Assembly (NCBI GenBank): GCA_023334545.1
Contig: JAADVB010000065.1
Coordinates: forward strand, 1 to 64,000
From: Salisapilia sapeloensis
Taxonomy: Eukaryota; Oomycota; Peronosporomycetes; Peronosporales; Salisapiliaceae
Direction of reading: 5' to 3'
Length of the DNA stretch: 64,000 nt
The notes under the pieces were generated by a model. It ran no database searches and was not told the DNA's origin. It saw nothing but the letters and a program-made list of their open reading frames with translations. Below, one piece after another: positions 1-9,746 of the stretch (within the stretch, counting starts at the first letter, position 1; every line of letters starts with the position of its first letter). Made by a program: the position numbers and the translations under genes.

Positions 1-99
1 GGCCTTGGTCGAGTTCGGCGCGATCTTGATCACGCGTGGCCCTTGGGTCGATCCGTCTTGGTCGACGAGCTGGTTGTAGACGGAATCCGAGATTGCCAT
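1..99 (-). CDS. Myb-like transcription factor paralogue 1 (N-terminal end only)
   Basis: Reading leftward from an ATG at 99, 33 codons stay open to the window edge. The product starts MAISDSVYNQLVDQDG and continues through VIKIAP. This matches the conserved start of the neighbouring Myb genes (MTISRTVYNQLF and MISRTVYNQLF), including the later (I/V)IRL-type strand, so it is the first part of another family member. The Myb repeat itself lies outside the window. The upstream 385 bp are shared with the 3' end of Myb gene 2. A TTGCGAA element sits about 106 bp upstream of the start codon. Assignment rests on similarity to the paralogues; the DNA-binding part cannot be seen here. Confidence 0.75.
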   Translation of the reverse strand, partial: MAISDSVYNQLVDQDGSTQGPRVIKIAPNSTKA

Positions 100-485
100 T
101 GGAAGTGGAGGTGTACGTAGTTGGTGGTGGAATGAATAATGGCACATCCATCAGATCCAACCCAAACTCGTAGCGACGGAAGCGGCAGGTGGATGATGGC
201 TACATTCGCAAAATATCCATCGATGAGTTGACTCGAATCGAGTATGCAAGTGTAGCCATGCATCTTCGAACAAGAATGGATTTGGCATCGTGTCCAACGA
301 ATGGAGGTGCAGAAATTCTCTACGTCAAAGATCTCATCTCCTGGCTACTTCGGATAATAAATAGAGTACTAGATGACAGAAATATCCAGAAGGAAGCATG
401 CCCGAATCATTTTTTAACGAAAAATAGTTCTTGATTATGAACCCAACAGGCCTCAATAAAGAAAAGAAATAGCGCCTAAAATAAT
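100..485. other. Intergenic stretch between Myb genes 1 and 2
   Basis: This holds the presumed promoter of Myb gene 1 and the 3' flank of Myb gene 2. I see no convincing gene. A 12-base string beginning ATGGCTACATTC, followed by CGCAAAAT (195-212), recurs in similar form upstream of Myb gene 5 at 9062-9087. Confidence 0.5.
205..211 (-). promoter_or_regulatory. TTGCGAA element upstream of Myb gene 1
   Basis: TTCGCAA on the plus strand lies about 106 bp before the ATG at 99. The same heptamer recurs about 78 bp before Myb gene 2 and 101 bp before Myb gene 6. A regulatory role is inferred from recurrence and spacing only. Confidence 0.25.
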
Positions 486-1499
486 TTAGTACAACCGGCT
501 AGATAATTCCATCGGCAGAGACGGAGGCGGACGACCGCTGACGCTACTTGCACTACTTCCAGAAGCTACACTCTGCCGGAGTACCTGGGATAACGGTGGC
601 AAACTACTTCCACGTCCGATAGGAGCCACGCGCGGTGCTTCAACCTGGGGTTCTGGGTACACTGGAGCAGTTGTCTGCCGATTCAAGTAGTATGCGCGTT
701 CCGCGGCTGCCTGGTTGACCATTTCATGCTGTTGCTGTCGCAGGTTGAAGGAAGGCGGCTTCTCTGTCTTCACATAATATCCTGGCCCCCCTGAGCCCGT
801 GCAGGGCATGGTAGGTGGGTGATACCGTTCATGTACCACCGGTGTACCATATACTGGTGCTTGTGTTTGCACCGGTGCCGGCACGGATGCGCTCGGAGGG
901 TGATGGTATCTGGGCTCTGTCACGTATTTGGCCTGGGAGAGATGCTGCGTTGTAGTTACCGGCGCTTGGTAGCTTCCAGAACTCCAGTAAGGGAGCTGGG
1001 TGGATGGCAGAGCCGACGCCGCGGCTGTGGCCGAGCCGTAACAAGGCCGCTGGGGTAATTCTGTCTGCTCGACTTGATGCTGTTGTGCCCGTCGTTGGCG
1101 CTGTAACCCTCGCTGTCGTCTCATGATCTTCTGTCGGTACTTCTGGGCATGTGTCTATGGAGCGTATCAGAATCAGATTTGTGGCTGTTCGACTACGTGG
1201 ACGAATGCGCCTACCATGGTCTGACGCGGTGTTTTCGTCCCAATGTGCTCTGCTATCTTCTTCCAAGGACCTTCAGGGTACATCTGGAGCGCGTGGAGAA
1301 ACCGGTCATGCTCTTCCGACGTCCATAGCTGTACTTTGTTACTACGCGTTTGCGGTGCGGCGGAGCCTTCGGAATCGCTGCCGAGCTTCGCGCTCGGCTC
1401 GAGACGAATGATTTGGCTGCGTGGTTCATCCGCGGCCGTTCCTCCGCTCCCGCCGGTCGTTTGGAAGAGTTGGTTGTACACCGTCCTCGAAATGGTCAT
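486..1499 (-). CDS. Myb-like transcription factor, paralogue 2 (two exons)
   Basis: Exons are 1499-1215 and 1154-486, with a 60-bp GT-AG intron. The product is 317 residues. It opens with MTISRTVYNQLF, followed by a Ser/Gly-rich linker. One Myb repeat lies at about 58-110, with WTSEEH in helix 1, GPWKKIAEHIGT in helix 2 and RQTMTHAQKYRQKI in helix 3, a variant of the plant-type SHAQKYF signature. The intron falls exactly between M and T of that signature. The 200-residue tail is rich in Q, P, Y and H, as in activation domains, and carries LPPLSQVLRQ near the end. An in-frame ATG at 1610 would add 37 residues. I chose 1499 because the paralogues start at this point. Role: sequence-specific DNA binding in the nucleus, by family. 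Confidence 0.88.
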
Positions 1500-1576
1500 G
1501 TCCGAACTAACTACCTGTTCGCGGTCAAGATCGGAAGTGATGGAGCGATAGAGAGCACTCGTCGCCCCAAAAACAT

Positions 1577-1583
1577 TTGCGAA
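1577..1583 (+). promoter_or_regulatory. TTGCGAA element upstream of Myb gene 2
   Basis: TTGCGAA lies 78 bp before the chosen ATG (1499) of Myb gene 2, in the context AACATTTGCGAA. The context AACATTTGCGAA occurs again at 1847-1858. If the gene instead starts at 1610 this copy is coding. Confidence 0.25.
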
Positions 1584-2396
1584 CCCTGTCGACAGCGCAC
1601 TTTCTCGCAACCCGTTACATATGGCTGTAGTGGCTACGATTGAACCTATCGTGGGTTTACAGTCTAAATTTGAAACGGACGGAGACTACTCGCGGGCTTT
1701 TGCTGCGAGTGATGGAGAGAGCACCTCTTCGCAAGAAACACCTTTCCATCCATCCACCGGACTTTCAAATTTTTCGAGCGACAGAAAAGTAAGACGTCCA
1801 AGCAAGAAAGGGTTCGTAAAGGGGCTGTTTTTGGCTGACTCGTGAAAACATTTGCGAAGTGGATACATAAGTGTGAGTGAGCGATTGGTAGAAAAGAATT
1901 TCGTTAGTAATCTGTTGGCTAAAATTGTGTCAAGCCTCGATCATCAGTTCAGTCAAAAATTGCTTGAATGACCGTCTACTTCGTCCGACCACCGTGTCCA
2001 GTGCACCGGACGAAACTGCATTCTCGCGCTTTTCGCATGTAAACATGATCGAGGAGGCTTTGTAAAGTAATCGGGAAGAACTAGGATCGGTCAGCACGCT
2101 ATCGCAAGCTCAGTCGCAAGCATTGTTGAGTCATGATGCAAACCAAACTCATGGTGTCTGGATCTCTCGATGCTGCAATCCATCTTCAACTTTAGACGAA
2201 GGGGCATACAAACTTCAGGTGTGTAAACGAAGCATAGCATGAATGCGATATCGGCCAGGATGACACGGAAAGACATCATTGCTGTCGTTGCCTTTAAAGA
2301 CGCATCAAACTCTGTTTGCAGGAGGGCACACCGCGCATCTTGTACGCATGTCGTAATGTGGAAGCGTGTGAAAGTGGATACGAACAGCCGAAGAAA

Positions 2397-2516
2397 CTCC
2401 AGGTAGATCAGAAGCCAAGCGCTGTGATGGAAACTTGCGAATGGTAACTTGATCGTGTGAACTGGGTATCATTCGCAAATTTCCATCACGGCGCTTGGCT
2501 TCTGATTTATCTGGAG
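2397..2516. repeat. Long near-perfect inverted repeat (hairpin)
   Basis: The arms 2397-2448 and 2465-2516 are reverse complements at 46 of 52 positions, around a 16-base spacer. The outer 46 bases match at 42 positions, and all four differences there are transitions. In an RNA read from the plus strand, three of those four become G-U pairs. Either strand would fold into a pre-miRNA-sized hairpin. It may be a small-RNA precursor, a relic of a foldback element, or a local inverted duplication. No coding region overlaps it. Confidence 0.85.
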
Positions 2517-5500
2517 ATCAGTCAGGTGTTTGTATCTGCAGTGCGCTGCTTTTTCATAGCTGGACAAACCTGTCGAGCATGTGAAGTCAGTGCTAACGAA
2601 TAAACAAAACAAAGTTTCGGGTACGTGTGGAGCGCATAGTGATAGAAATAGATGCTTGTTTCATGATCGATTGATGTTCAACTGTTCAAGATCAGCCGCA
2701 CTCGACCACAGTGCCGATGGATATAGATTTCCGCGCCGTACTTGCTTCTCGTTGGGGCCTGGAAGTAGAAAAATCGACCCAGTTGACATATAGGTATTAT
2801 CGCCACACCTCCATTGTGTGCTATTGAATCAGCTTTAGCTTGAAAATGGCACACCATAGCGAGTCATGGTCGGATGCACCACATAATCCGCAAACAAGAG
2901 CTCAGTTGTAGACCTTATCCGATCTGCCATCGCCGACTTGGTATTAAACTCAGGATAGGTGATGAGCAGTCAAGAAAGCGATATTCTTGAACTGATTCTG
3001 TCGCTACACACATATCGCTAGATTACACAAACTCGCCGGTAGGTCATCGAACGACACGACTGCGTCTGACTTTCCGGTTGCCTTTATCGCATGAGGAACA
3101 GTTACTCGATCTGTATCTCTCGATGATAGTGCATATAAAGACACCGAAGTCATGTAGCTTATCTCGTACATTAAGTTTCAACTTAGCACAAGATAAAGCA
3201 TGTAGAGCACAGACAGTAGATGCATCGATCATTTGCGCTTTCATCGCTTCACTCAACCTCATTACATTCGCACGCGTTTGTACTTGATCGCAAAAGCTGA
3301 AAATAAGATCGAGGATACTTGTACATTTATAGCTCAGCTAGGGATAGTACTCCATTAAGCACTTTAGTCCTCAATGGAAATGAAATTGTGCGTTATTATC
3401 GACATAGGCCTAGAGTAGACTTAAAATATATGCTTCATATTTACTCTAGCCTGCGATCCTTCCTGAGTTTGAAAAAGTCTAGAAAACTGATAAGATATCC
3501 ATGTTATTCGAAGCTATCACCATGACGGTGGTTTTAAAATCAAAGAGTCTGTCCTTCCATACATATCGAAGGATCGGATGGGAGATTCTGCGTACCTTAG
3601 CTAACCAAAAGCTACAGTCTACGTTGTTAGGCTGGTTGACTACCTATGCGCAGTGATACCACTAGCAAGCTATGAATAATGCTATCATATTATCATCATA
3701 TTCACTTTAGCCTCGTCTTGCACATTAAACTCGAGTAAAACGACATTCTGTACACGACGCTTAGACCATACTTGAATCTCCACGGTTCCAAGTAAGCGTA
3801 CACGGTGTGCTGTCATACAATTTTAGTAGTCATTAAGAACATCCGCCGTTTAAGTTAAACTTGGATCGTCCTATACGGATCAAGAGCTGTTCGCATTATA
3901 TCATAATGGGCGTGCTTGAAGCTTATCACCAGAAGTTACCTGATTATACATGGGAAGCTCAACTGTACTTGTCTGTTTTGCAAATCCCACTCAGTGGTCC
4001 GTCGTCATGACAAGTAAAACAGGTTGCTATGATAATACATTATCATATCGTACACAGTGCAACGCCCGAAGCTAAGGGCTGGAACGGAGGAAAGTGACAG
4101 AGGTATGAAGGTCCGTAGGCTGCTTATAAGTGACCTTAAAGCTGCGATGACGACTATAGTACGAGTGTGTATCACTTTGGTACTTGTATGGTGGTGTTTT
4201 ATCCACTGAAGACGTAGATATCTTATACAATGAGAACGCTAGACAGAATGGAGATTATTTCTGGTATTTTGCTAACAAGTACGGCGTTTGCTATTTGGTT
4301 GGGAAAGCTTACAAAATCATCTATGAGGGCTTAAAGCAAAGCACTCGAAAAGCTTTTAGTACATATATACGTACGCTTAACCTCAAGGCGTTCGATCAGT
4401 AGCACACTGCTTACAGACTTGAATGGTTACTGCAAAGGTCGAAAGTTGCCTGGTTCTTTAGTCGAAGTGCTTCGTTTGACGGAAAGAATGTCTCACTACA
4501 TCCTAACTTAGGTAGTGGACATTATCAGAATTGAAGCGCAGGTGATCTTCGTGGCTATGAAATGCTTCAAACTATGGTAGATGAACATCCAGTCTAAATA
4601 GGTAGCGACTTTAATATCTCGCTACTGCAGACATAGCAGTCAATTAAATCTTATAGGCAAACGGTGACTATCACCATGACTCATATTGTAGAAACATTTT
4701 TACGTGACGACCATTTGACTGGTAACTACGAGACATGATAGAAAGCTGGTTCTACTAGCTTCACAACGTAGTATCCAAGCACTTGCGCCATGACAAGTGT
4801 GATTAGAGTCCGCATGCAATCCAACCTCCAGTTGGCTATCCTAACCAGTCATTGACCAGACCAATGTTGATTCGAAGCATATCGTCCAGTTTCTCGTCAC
4901 AATTGACATGCCTGCTTAGTTAGCTTGCAAGGAAACAACGACAATCGATGCACATGGCACCAACATAGCTAGGCACATCATCACGATGTACAACAGAGAG
5001 TAGGGTTCCCTTTACGAACATAGATGCCCTTGTACCAAGCAGCATCTTGCAGTCAAAGTATCTTGCAGCCATGTGATATCCTGATTTACGTGTATCCACC
5101 GCTACCAAAATTTGCTCTCTGCATGCCCGTGGACTTTAAATATACTTTCAAAGCATATCATTTAAATCTTCGCAGCGACCTCTTCAAGAGGTGTAATGGC
5201 AACACCTAGTAAATATCTAAAGCTGTTCATTTTCAAACTTGACGCATTACCATAGATACAATCCTTTCGGTGCTTGTCCACTGGGCGGACGTGACCTTCA
5301 TTCAAGCGCCGATGGACTGCAAATTTCCAAATGTGCCCATTGAAGGATGTAGATGTCTCTGAGGTTTCTACTGAGAATATCCACGAAAGCATTTGCGAAA
5401 GTTTCCAATGGGTATCCTCGCTACATGAATGTTTTACCACGTCGGTCAGGTGAGTCGATTCCCTCTTGCTGTATTTTCATACCTCGATATGCGCGAAGAC

Positions 5501-5929
5501 AACCCAAAAAGAAAATTACGTAGACCTTCATTCCCCAGTTTATTCATTTAATTTCATTCGATAGATTTAAAAACGCAATCGCCATCAACCCAAACATGAC
5601 TCAAGACTGGATACTATCTTTGAGTACCACTAACTCAGAGCGACTTCGCTGACGATAAGTATATGTTTTAAATCGGTCAGACATCGGTCTAGCCATTCTG
5701 TGTACCCACGAATATGCATTGTAATATTGAGAGAGTAAGCAAGTCGGTTATTATTCATTTCGAGATGTCGGACACTGCTTTCACCCATCCTGTGGGTACG
5801 CATGTACGTCAGCACTGGCAACAGCTACCACGAGCGAACATCCTTTTGTATTTGCTCGCTAAGTTCATTTCCAGATTTCCTTTGAGCTAAAGAAGCAACA
5901 CTAGAAACACACGAAAGACTCTACTCGTC

Positions 5930-6471
5930 ATGACTATTTCTACTCGTGTTAAGAACGAATTATACGACGGCGATAATGTGATCAGCATTCCACCCTCAAG
6001 GCTACCGTCTCATGATGGATCGACCTTTGCCAGTTACTGGACACCGGAAGAGCATGCCAAGTTTCTTGAAGCGCTACGACTCTACCCCTCAGGGACGTGG
6101 AAGGATATTGCACGTCACATTGGCACAAAGTCCAGTCGACAGGCTTCTAGCCATGCACAGAGTAAGCTTATATGCACGAGTATATACGTGATATCGATGC
6201 TGACAGCATTGTCTCTATAGAATACAGACAAAAGATTGCGAGGCGACAAAAGTATGATCAGCAACGAGCTCAAACGATAGCGCAGTTCGGTTCTGCCAGT
6301 GCTACTTCCCTTGATTGCCAAGAACCGGAGTGTGAGCCGAATGAAAACGACCCGGCACTGGAATCTTTGCTCCAAAATACGGATGAAGACTTCCGAAAGG
6401 GCTTCATGGCTGCCATCTCTCTTCTCGATTTGATCGATATTTCGGAACTCGAGGATGTTATCAACAGCTAA
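5930..6471 (+). CDS. Myb-like transcription factor, paralogue 3 (two exons)
   Basis: Exons are 5930-6161 and 6221-6471, with a 59-bp intron. The product has 160 residues and is the shortest of the family in this window. It begins MTISTRVKNELYDG, then the Myb repeat at about 34-82 (YWTPEEHAKFLEAL, SGTWKDIARHIGT) and SSHAQKYRQKI. Here the intron splits the Lys codon of the HAQK motif (phase 1), unlike paralogues 2, 4, 5 and 6, which are interrupted just before THAQ. The short tail is acidic and hydrophobic, ending LLDLIDISELEDVINS, which could be a compact activation or docking segment. It lies head-to-tail with Myb gene 4, 524 bp downstream. Confidence 0.88.
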
Positions 6472-6995
6472 TAGGCAGCTTTGGTAGCATCATAGAGAAA
6501 CTAAAGTACTGCATTTATCAGCCTTTCTATTGAGTTAAAGTAAAAGGTACTAGATCTTATTCTCCAGCTACATATCTTCAAATGGACCGACTTTCTGTCA
6601 CGTCACGATACATTGACAACTTCACGTCAGCTATCGAACTAGCTCATCACGATATAAAAGGATGTACAAGCAAAGCAATTACGCATCGCTTACACATTGG
6701 CGGTGGCTCACCTCATAATTTTGCTTCGTGGGTGCAGCTACATCTGCACGGCGCGCATATGAGACATACAGTGTATCCAGTACTTTTGAGCATAGCTTTC
6801 GATTCGCTGTTAAATGTAGCACGGCTATCTGATTGGTTGATTGTGATCTACTGGATTTTGCTCCACCGAAAAATGTGAAAGTCGAAAATGGGCGTGGATA
6901 CTTTTGTCCATGAACGTAGAGCGGGACGCACATTCAACCCCGCAGGATTGCTTAGTACATGTTCACTTTGACTCTTGCACTCGTCCGCGTAAGCT
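6472..6995. other. Intergenic stretch between Myb genes 3 and 4
   Basis: This is AT-rich, with no supported gene. It serves as the 3' flank of Myb gene 3 and the promoter of Myb gene 4. I saw no TTGCGAA element here. Confidence 0.5.
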
Positions 6996-7901
6996 GTGGA
7001 CATGACTTTCACACGTGCTGTTCACAATGAGCTGTTTGAAGGCTCCGGTGAGCATCGTCGGCTCATACGCCTACCGTTGGATCCGAACAAATTGCGCAGT
7101 GCACAAACTCGTCGACATGCTGCGAATGCAGCGATATGGACCGAAGAGGAGCACGAAACGTTCCTCAATGGTCTTGAAATGTACCCCAAAGGTCCGTGGC
7201 GTAGTATCGCAGCACTCATCGAGAGCAAGACAGAGCGTCAAGTGATGGTGCGTCTTCTTGCCTTGTAGTTGTGTAGAAAGATAGATGATGAACCCATGTT
7301 AAATCAACAGACACACGCGCAAAAATACCGCCAGAAAATCAAACGATGGAAACGAGGTCTACAATCTACCGTCCACACTCGTACTACTTCAATTGCTTCC
7401 GAGGAAAAGCAGGAGAGCTTAACAGCGTCTCCGTCTAGTGCATCATGGACGTCGGACAGCGAGTCTGTTGCAACCATCGTACCGCTTGCAGCGAGCACCA
7501 ATGCTTCGTATCCGACCACGGAAGTGCTACCATTCAATGCCCCACAGACGTCGTTCGTGCCGAGTACGATCCACCATGAAGCGGACTGGAATGAGTTTAC
7601 GGAACTTTGGAGTGCATCCTCGATGGAGCTGCCATGTAGTACTGACTCAATGATGGCAATGAATGCCCCCTTTGCCAATGCAAATGTCCATGGCAATCCA
7701 ACCTCTTCCACAGATTTGTTTATGGTGGATCGTACGTCGATGCACATGTGTCCCGATCGGAGCGTGCAAATGAGCAATGGGAACGATCGTGGACATCCGT
7801 GGTTCCTCGAACCCGGGGCAAGTGTGGACCATTTCGCTGATTTCTCCATCTCGGATCTATATGAGGCACCCTCGACTAACCAGTCGACCTCGGATGTCTA
7901 A
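6996..7901 (+). CDS. Myb-like transcription factor, paralogue 4 (two exons)
   Basis: Exons are 6996-7247 and 7311-7901, with a 63-bp intron. The product has 280 residues. The start is MDMTFTRAVHNELFEG; an ATG two codons later (7002) is equally possible. The Myb repeat spans about 46-96 (IWTEEEHETFLNGL, KGPWRSIAALIES, ERQVMTHAQKYRQKI). The intron sits between M and T of that last motif, as in paralogues 2, 5 and 6. The tail is Ser/Thr-rich with low-complexity Met and Asn and ends in an acidic/aromatic patch (VDHFADFSISDLYEAP) resembling activation domains. Helix 2 carries IES where most relatives have HIGT, so DNA specificity may differ. Confidence 0.88.
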
Positions 7902-8207
7902 CGTGTGCATGTCAAAGTTTATGTGGTTTCAAGTGTCTACCGGCAGTCGTTTCAATTCAATTAGTCCAAATAGAAATGACTTTTTTATCTTTTCTTTCGC
8001 TTTCTTTCTCCCTTCCAGTCTGCCAAGCAGGACACGTCTGCGGCAGACGAAGCAGTGAAGAGTTGCATCATGACGATGAAACGACACTAGATCTGGATAG
8101 ATCGAAAATTTCAATGTACGAATACCCCTTTATTTCATCTTCTGTTCCCTTTTGCACGAAGTCTTCCTTCCTTTCGTCCGAGTCCATGCGCGTCTGACTT
8201 GTTTCCG
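7902..8207. other. Convergent gap between Myb genes 4 and 5
   Basis: The genes on both sides end here (stops at 7901 and 8208). It contains pyrimidine-rich plus-strand tracts around 7980-8020 that are consistent with 3' untranslated sequence. No gene is seen. Confidence 0.5.
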
Positions 8208-8945
8208 TTACCGGTGCTGGCGGAGTTGTAGAATTTCCGCAAGAGGAGGTAAATTACTTTGCACCGGCAGAGGCTGGTGCATCATCGATGGGTACGATTG
8301 GCTGACCGGAAGATACTCGTGATGGAAATGAGGATACGCCGTCGTATCCTTTTCTTCTGGCAGACTCGACTCCCGCTTGATCCCAGCCTCTCGTGCCATC
8401 AGCGTCGCCTTCTGTGTCGCTTGATTGGCCAAAATATCTAAGAATCCAGTGTTGCCGGCTGGGGGATATGTAGCCGACGTGGGTTCAACTTTTTCCGACT
8501 GGCACGAGTCGTCCTTCTTCGATTTCTTCTGCCGTTTAGGCGCAGTTGGAAGCTCTTCGTCGCTCTCTTTCCCTCGCTTGCCTTGGTTTCGTAACCCGCG
8601 CTCGCGTCGCAAGATTTTCTGCCGGTACTTTTGGGCATGCGTCTATTTACACGTAATAAATAAGATTCGCTCGTTTACTAGTCACTCAGAGGGTAGTACC
8701 ATGGTTTGACGTGGAGTCTTCGTTCCAATATGTTCCGCGATGCGTTTCCATGGACCAGCAGGATAGATTTCGAGTGCCTCCAAAAAGCGATTGTGTTCTT
8801 CAGGCGTCCAATTCTGCGCTCGACTGCGGGTCGGAGGTGCAGGCGGCGGAATCTCCTTTCCGGAAGCATCTAGGCGGATGACTTTGTGCTCGCTCTCGGC
8901 CTGCGCAGCGTCGAAAAGCTGGTTGTACACCGTGCGGGATATCAT
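8208..8945 (-). CDS. Myb-like transcription factor, paralogue 5 (two exons)
   Basis: Exons are 8945-8700 and 8642-8208, with a 57-bp intron. The product has 226 residues. It starts MISRTVYNQLFDAAQ and is the closest relative of paralogue 2 in this window. The Myb repeat is at about 45-92 (NWTPEEHNRFLEAL, AGPWKRIAEHIGT, PRQTMTHAQKYRQKI), with the intron between M and T as in paralogue 2. The tail has a basic run (PKRQKKSKK, a likely nuclear localisation signal) and ends LPPLAEILQLRQHR, matching the LPPL motif of paralogue 2. An in-frame ATG at 9002 would add 19 residues. The start at 8945 was chosen from alignment with paralogues. Confidence 0.88.
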
Positions 8946-9746
8946 GGATGTGATCTGGGGCGCAAAAAACTCTTTTTTGACAGACTTCCTATCTGGGCGC
9001 AAAACTCGATGTGATGCAACCCAAGAATATGATGTATCTTAAATTTTGTATGCAGTTACACATGGCTACATTCATTGTCCGCAAAATCTCTCTTGTCTGG
9101 GGCGATCTACGCCCAGCGTGGCTTCCAGATCAAAGCTTTGGACGTGGGTGGGTTCACGATGGGGTGATTGGCAGGTGGCTTCCCGGCAAATGGGCATTTT
9201 ACCGGAAAACCGATGATGAAAGTAACGACTTTTGGCTCGGGAATTCATACCATCTTGTTTGAAAACAAGTCAGATCGAGGATACATCCATCAAGTCGATC
9301 TGCATGTTAACTTTGCAATTGCACTCAAGGATTATGGCGCTTGTAGAAAATTTAAACGAACCGAATGCACCGAAGGGAATGGCCTCGACGACGCCACTCC
9401 AGGCGCATCGTACCACGCTTCGTGTAAAGTAAATCCCAACTGGTGTCTCAACAAGATCCATTAGATAACGAGCTGACAGGCCAAGGTACATCCGATCGAC
9501 GCCACATTGAAGCTAGTATTGGGCGAAAACTTTTGGTCCACACCTCAACCGAACAACCACTCATTGCGTCCCGAAATTGCGTCCAGATAAAGTGGTGTCT
9601 ATTTTCCAGCCCGAACGAACCCATTTAAGACCTTCGTTGTTCGCAATAAGTAGGAAGGATTCCTCCAGGCCTTCGTGAGCGTCTAGTTCGATCCTGTACC
9701 CACGACTAGATTGAACAGTGGCGGCAATACACCCATTACTTGAAGC
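8946..9746. other. Divergent intergenic region between Myb genes 5 and 6
   Basis: This is shared upstream DNA of two divergently transcribed Myb genes. It holds the ATGGCTACATTC repeat (9062-9073) also seen before Myb gene 1, and a TTCGCAA at 9640. Several short open stretches occur, but none starts convincingly or resembles a known protein. Confidence 0.5.
9640..9646 (-). promoter_or_regulatory. TTGCGAA element upstream of Myb gene 6
   Basis: TTCGCAA on the plus strand lies 101 bp before the ATG at 9747. It is similar in spacing to the elements before Myb genes 1 and 2, but inverted relative to paralogue 2. Confidence 0.25.

Larger units (their letters stand above)
1500..5929. other. 4.4-kb AT-rich gene-poor stretch between Myb genes 2 and 3
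   Basis: There is no ORF with recognisable similarity. The stretch contains upstream regions of Myb genes 2 and 3, several TTGCGAA elements (1577, 1852, 2435, 5393) and the 2397-2516 hairpin. A 72-codon open stretch at 4184-4402 lacks an ATG and could be a relic. The region looks like decayed repeat-rich oomycete intergenic DNA, but I could identify no transposon domain. Confidence 0.5.

Noticed and set aside
1173-1610. Upstream ATG at 1610 for Myb gene 2
   Set aside because: It would add 37 residues that none of the paralogues share; the ATG at 1499 aligns with the family start.
4184-4402. 72-codon open stretch with FWYFANKYGVCYL, faintly like a WY-type effector segment
   Set aside because: It has no ATG, no signal peptide and no RXLR-type motif in frame; a stop lies just upstream. 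Too weak to call a gene or an effector relic.
9168-9464. 98-codon open stretch between Myb genes 5 and 6
   Set aside because: There is no recognisable domain, overlapping alternatives exist on both strands, and the position fits a divergent promoter.
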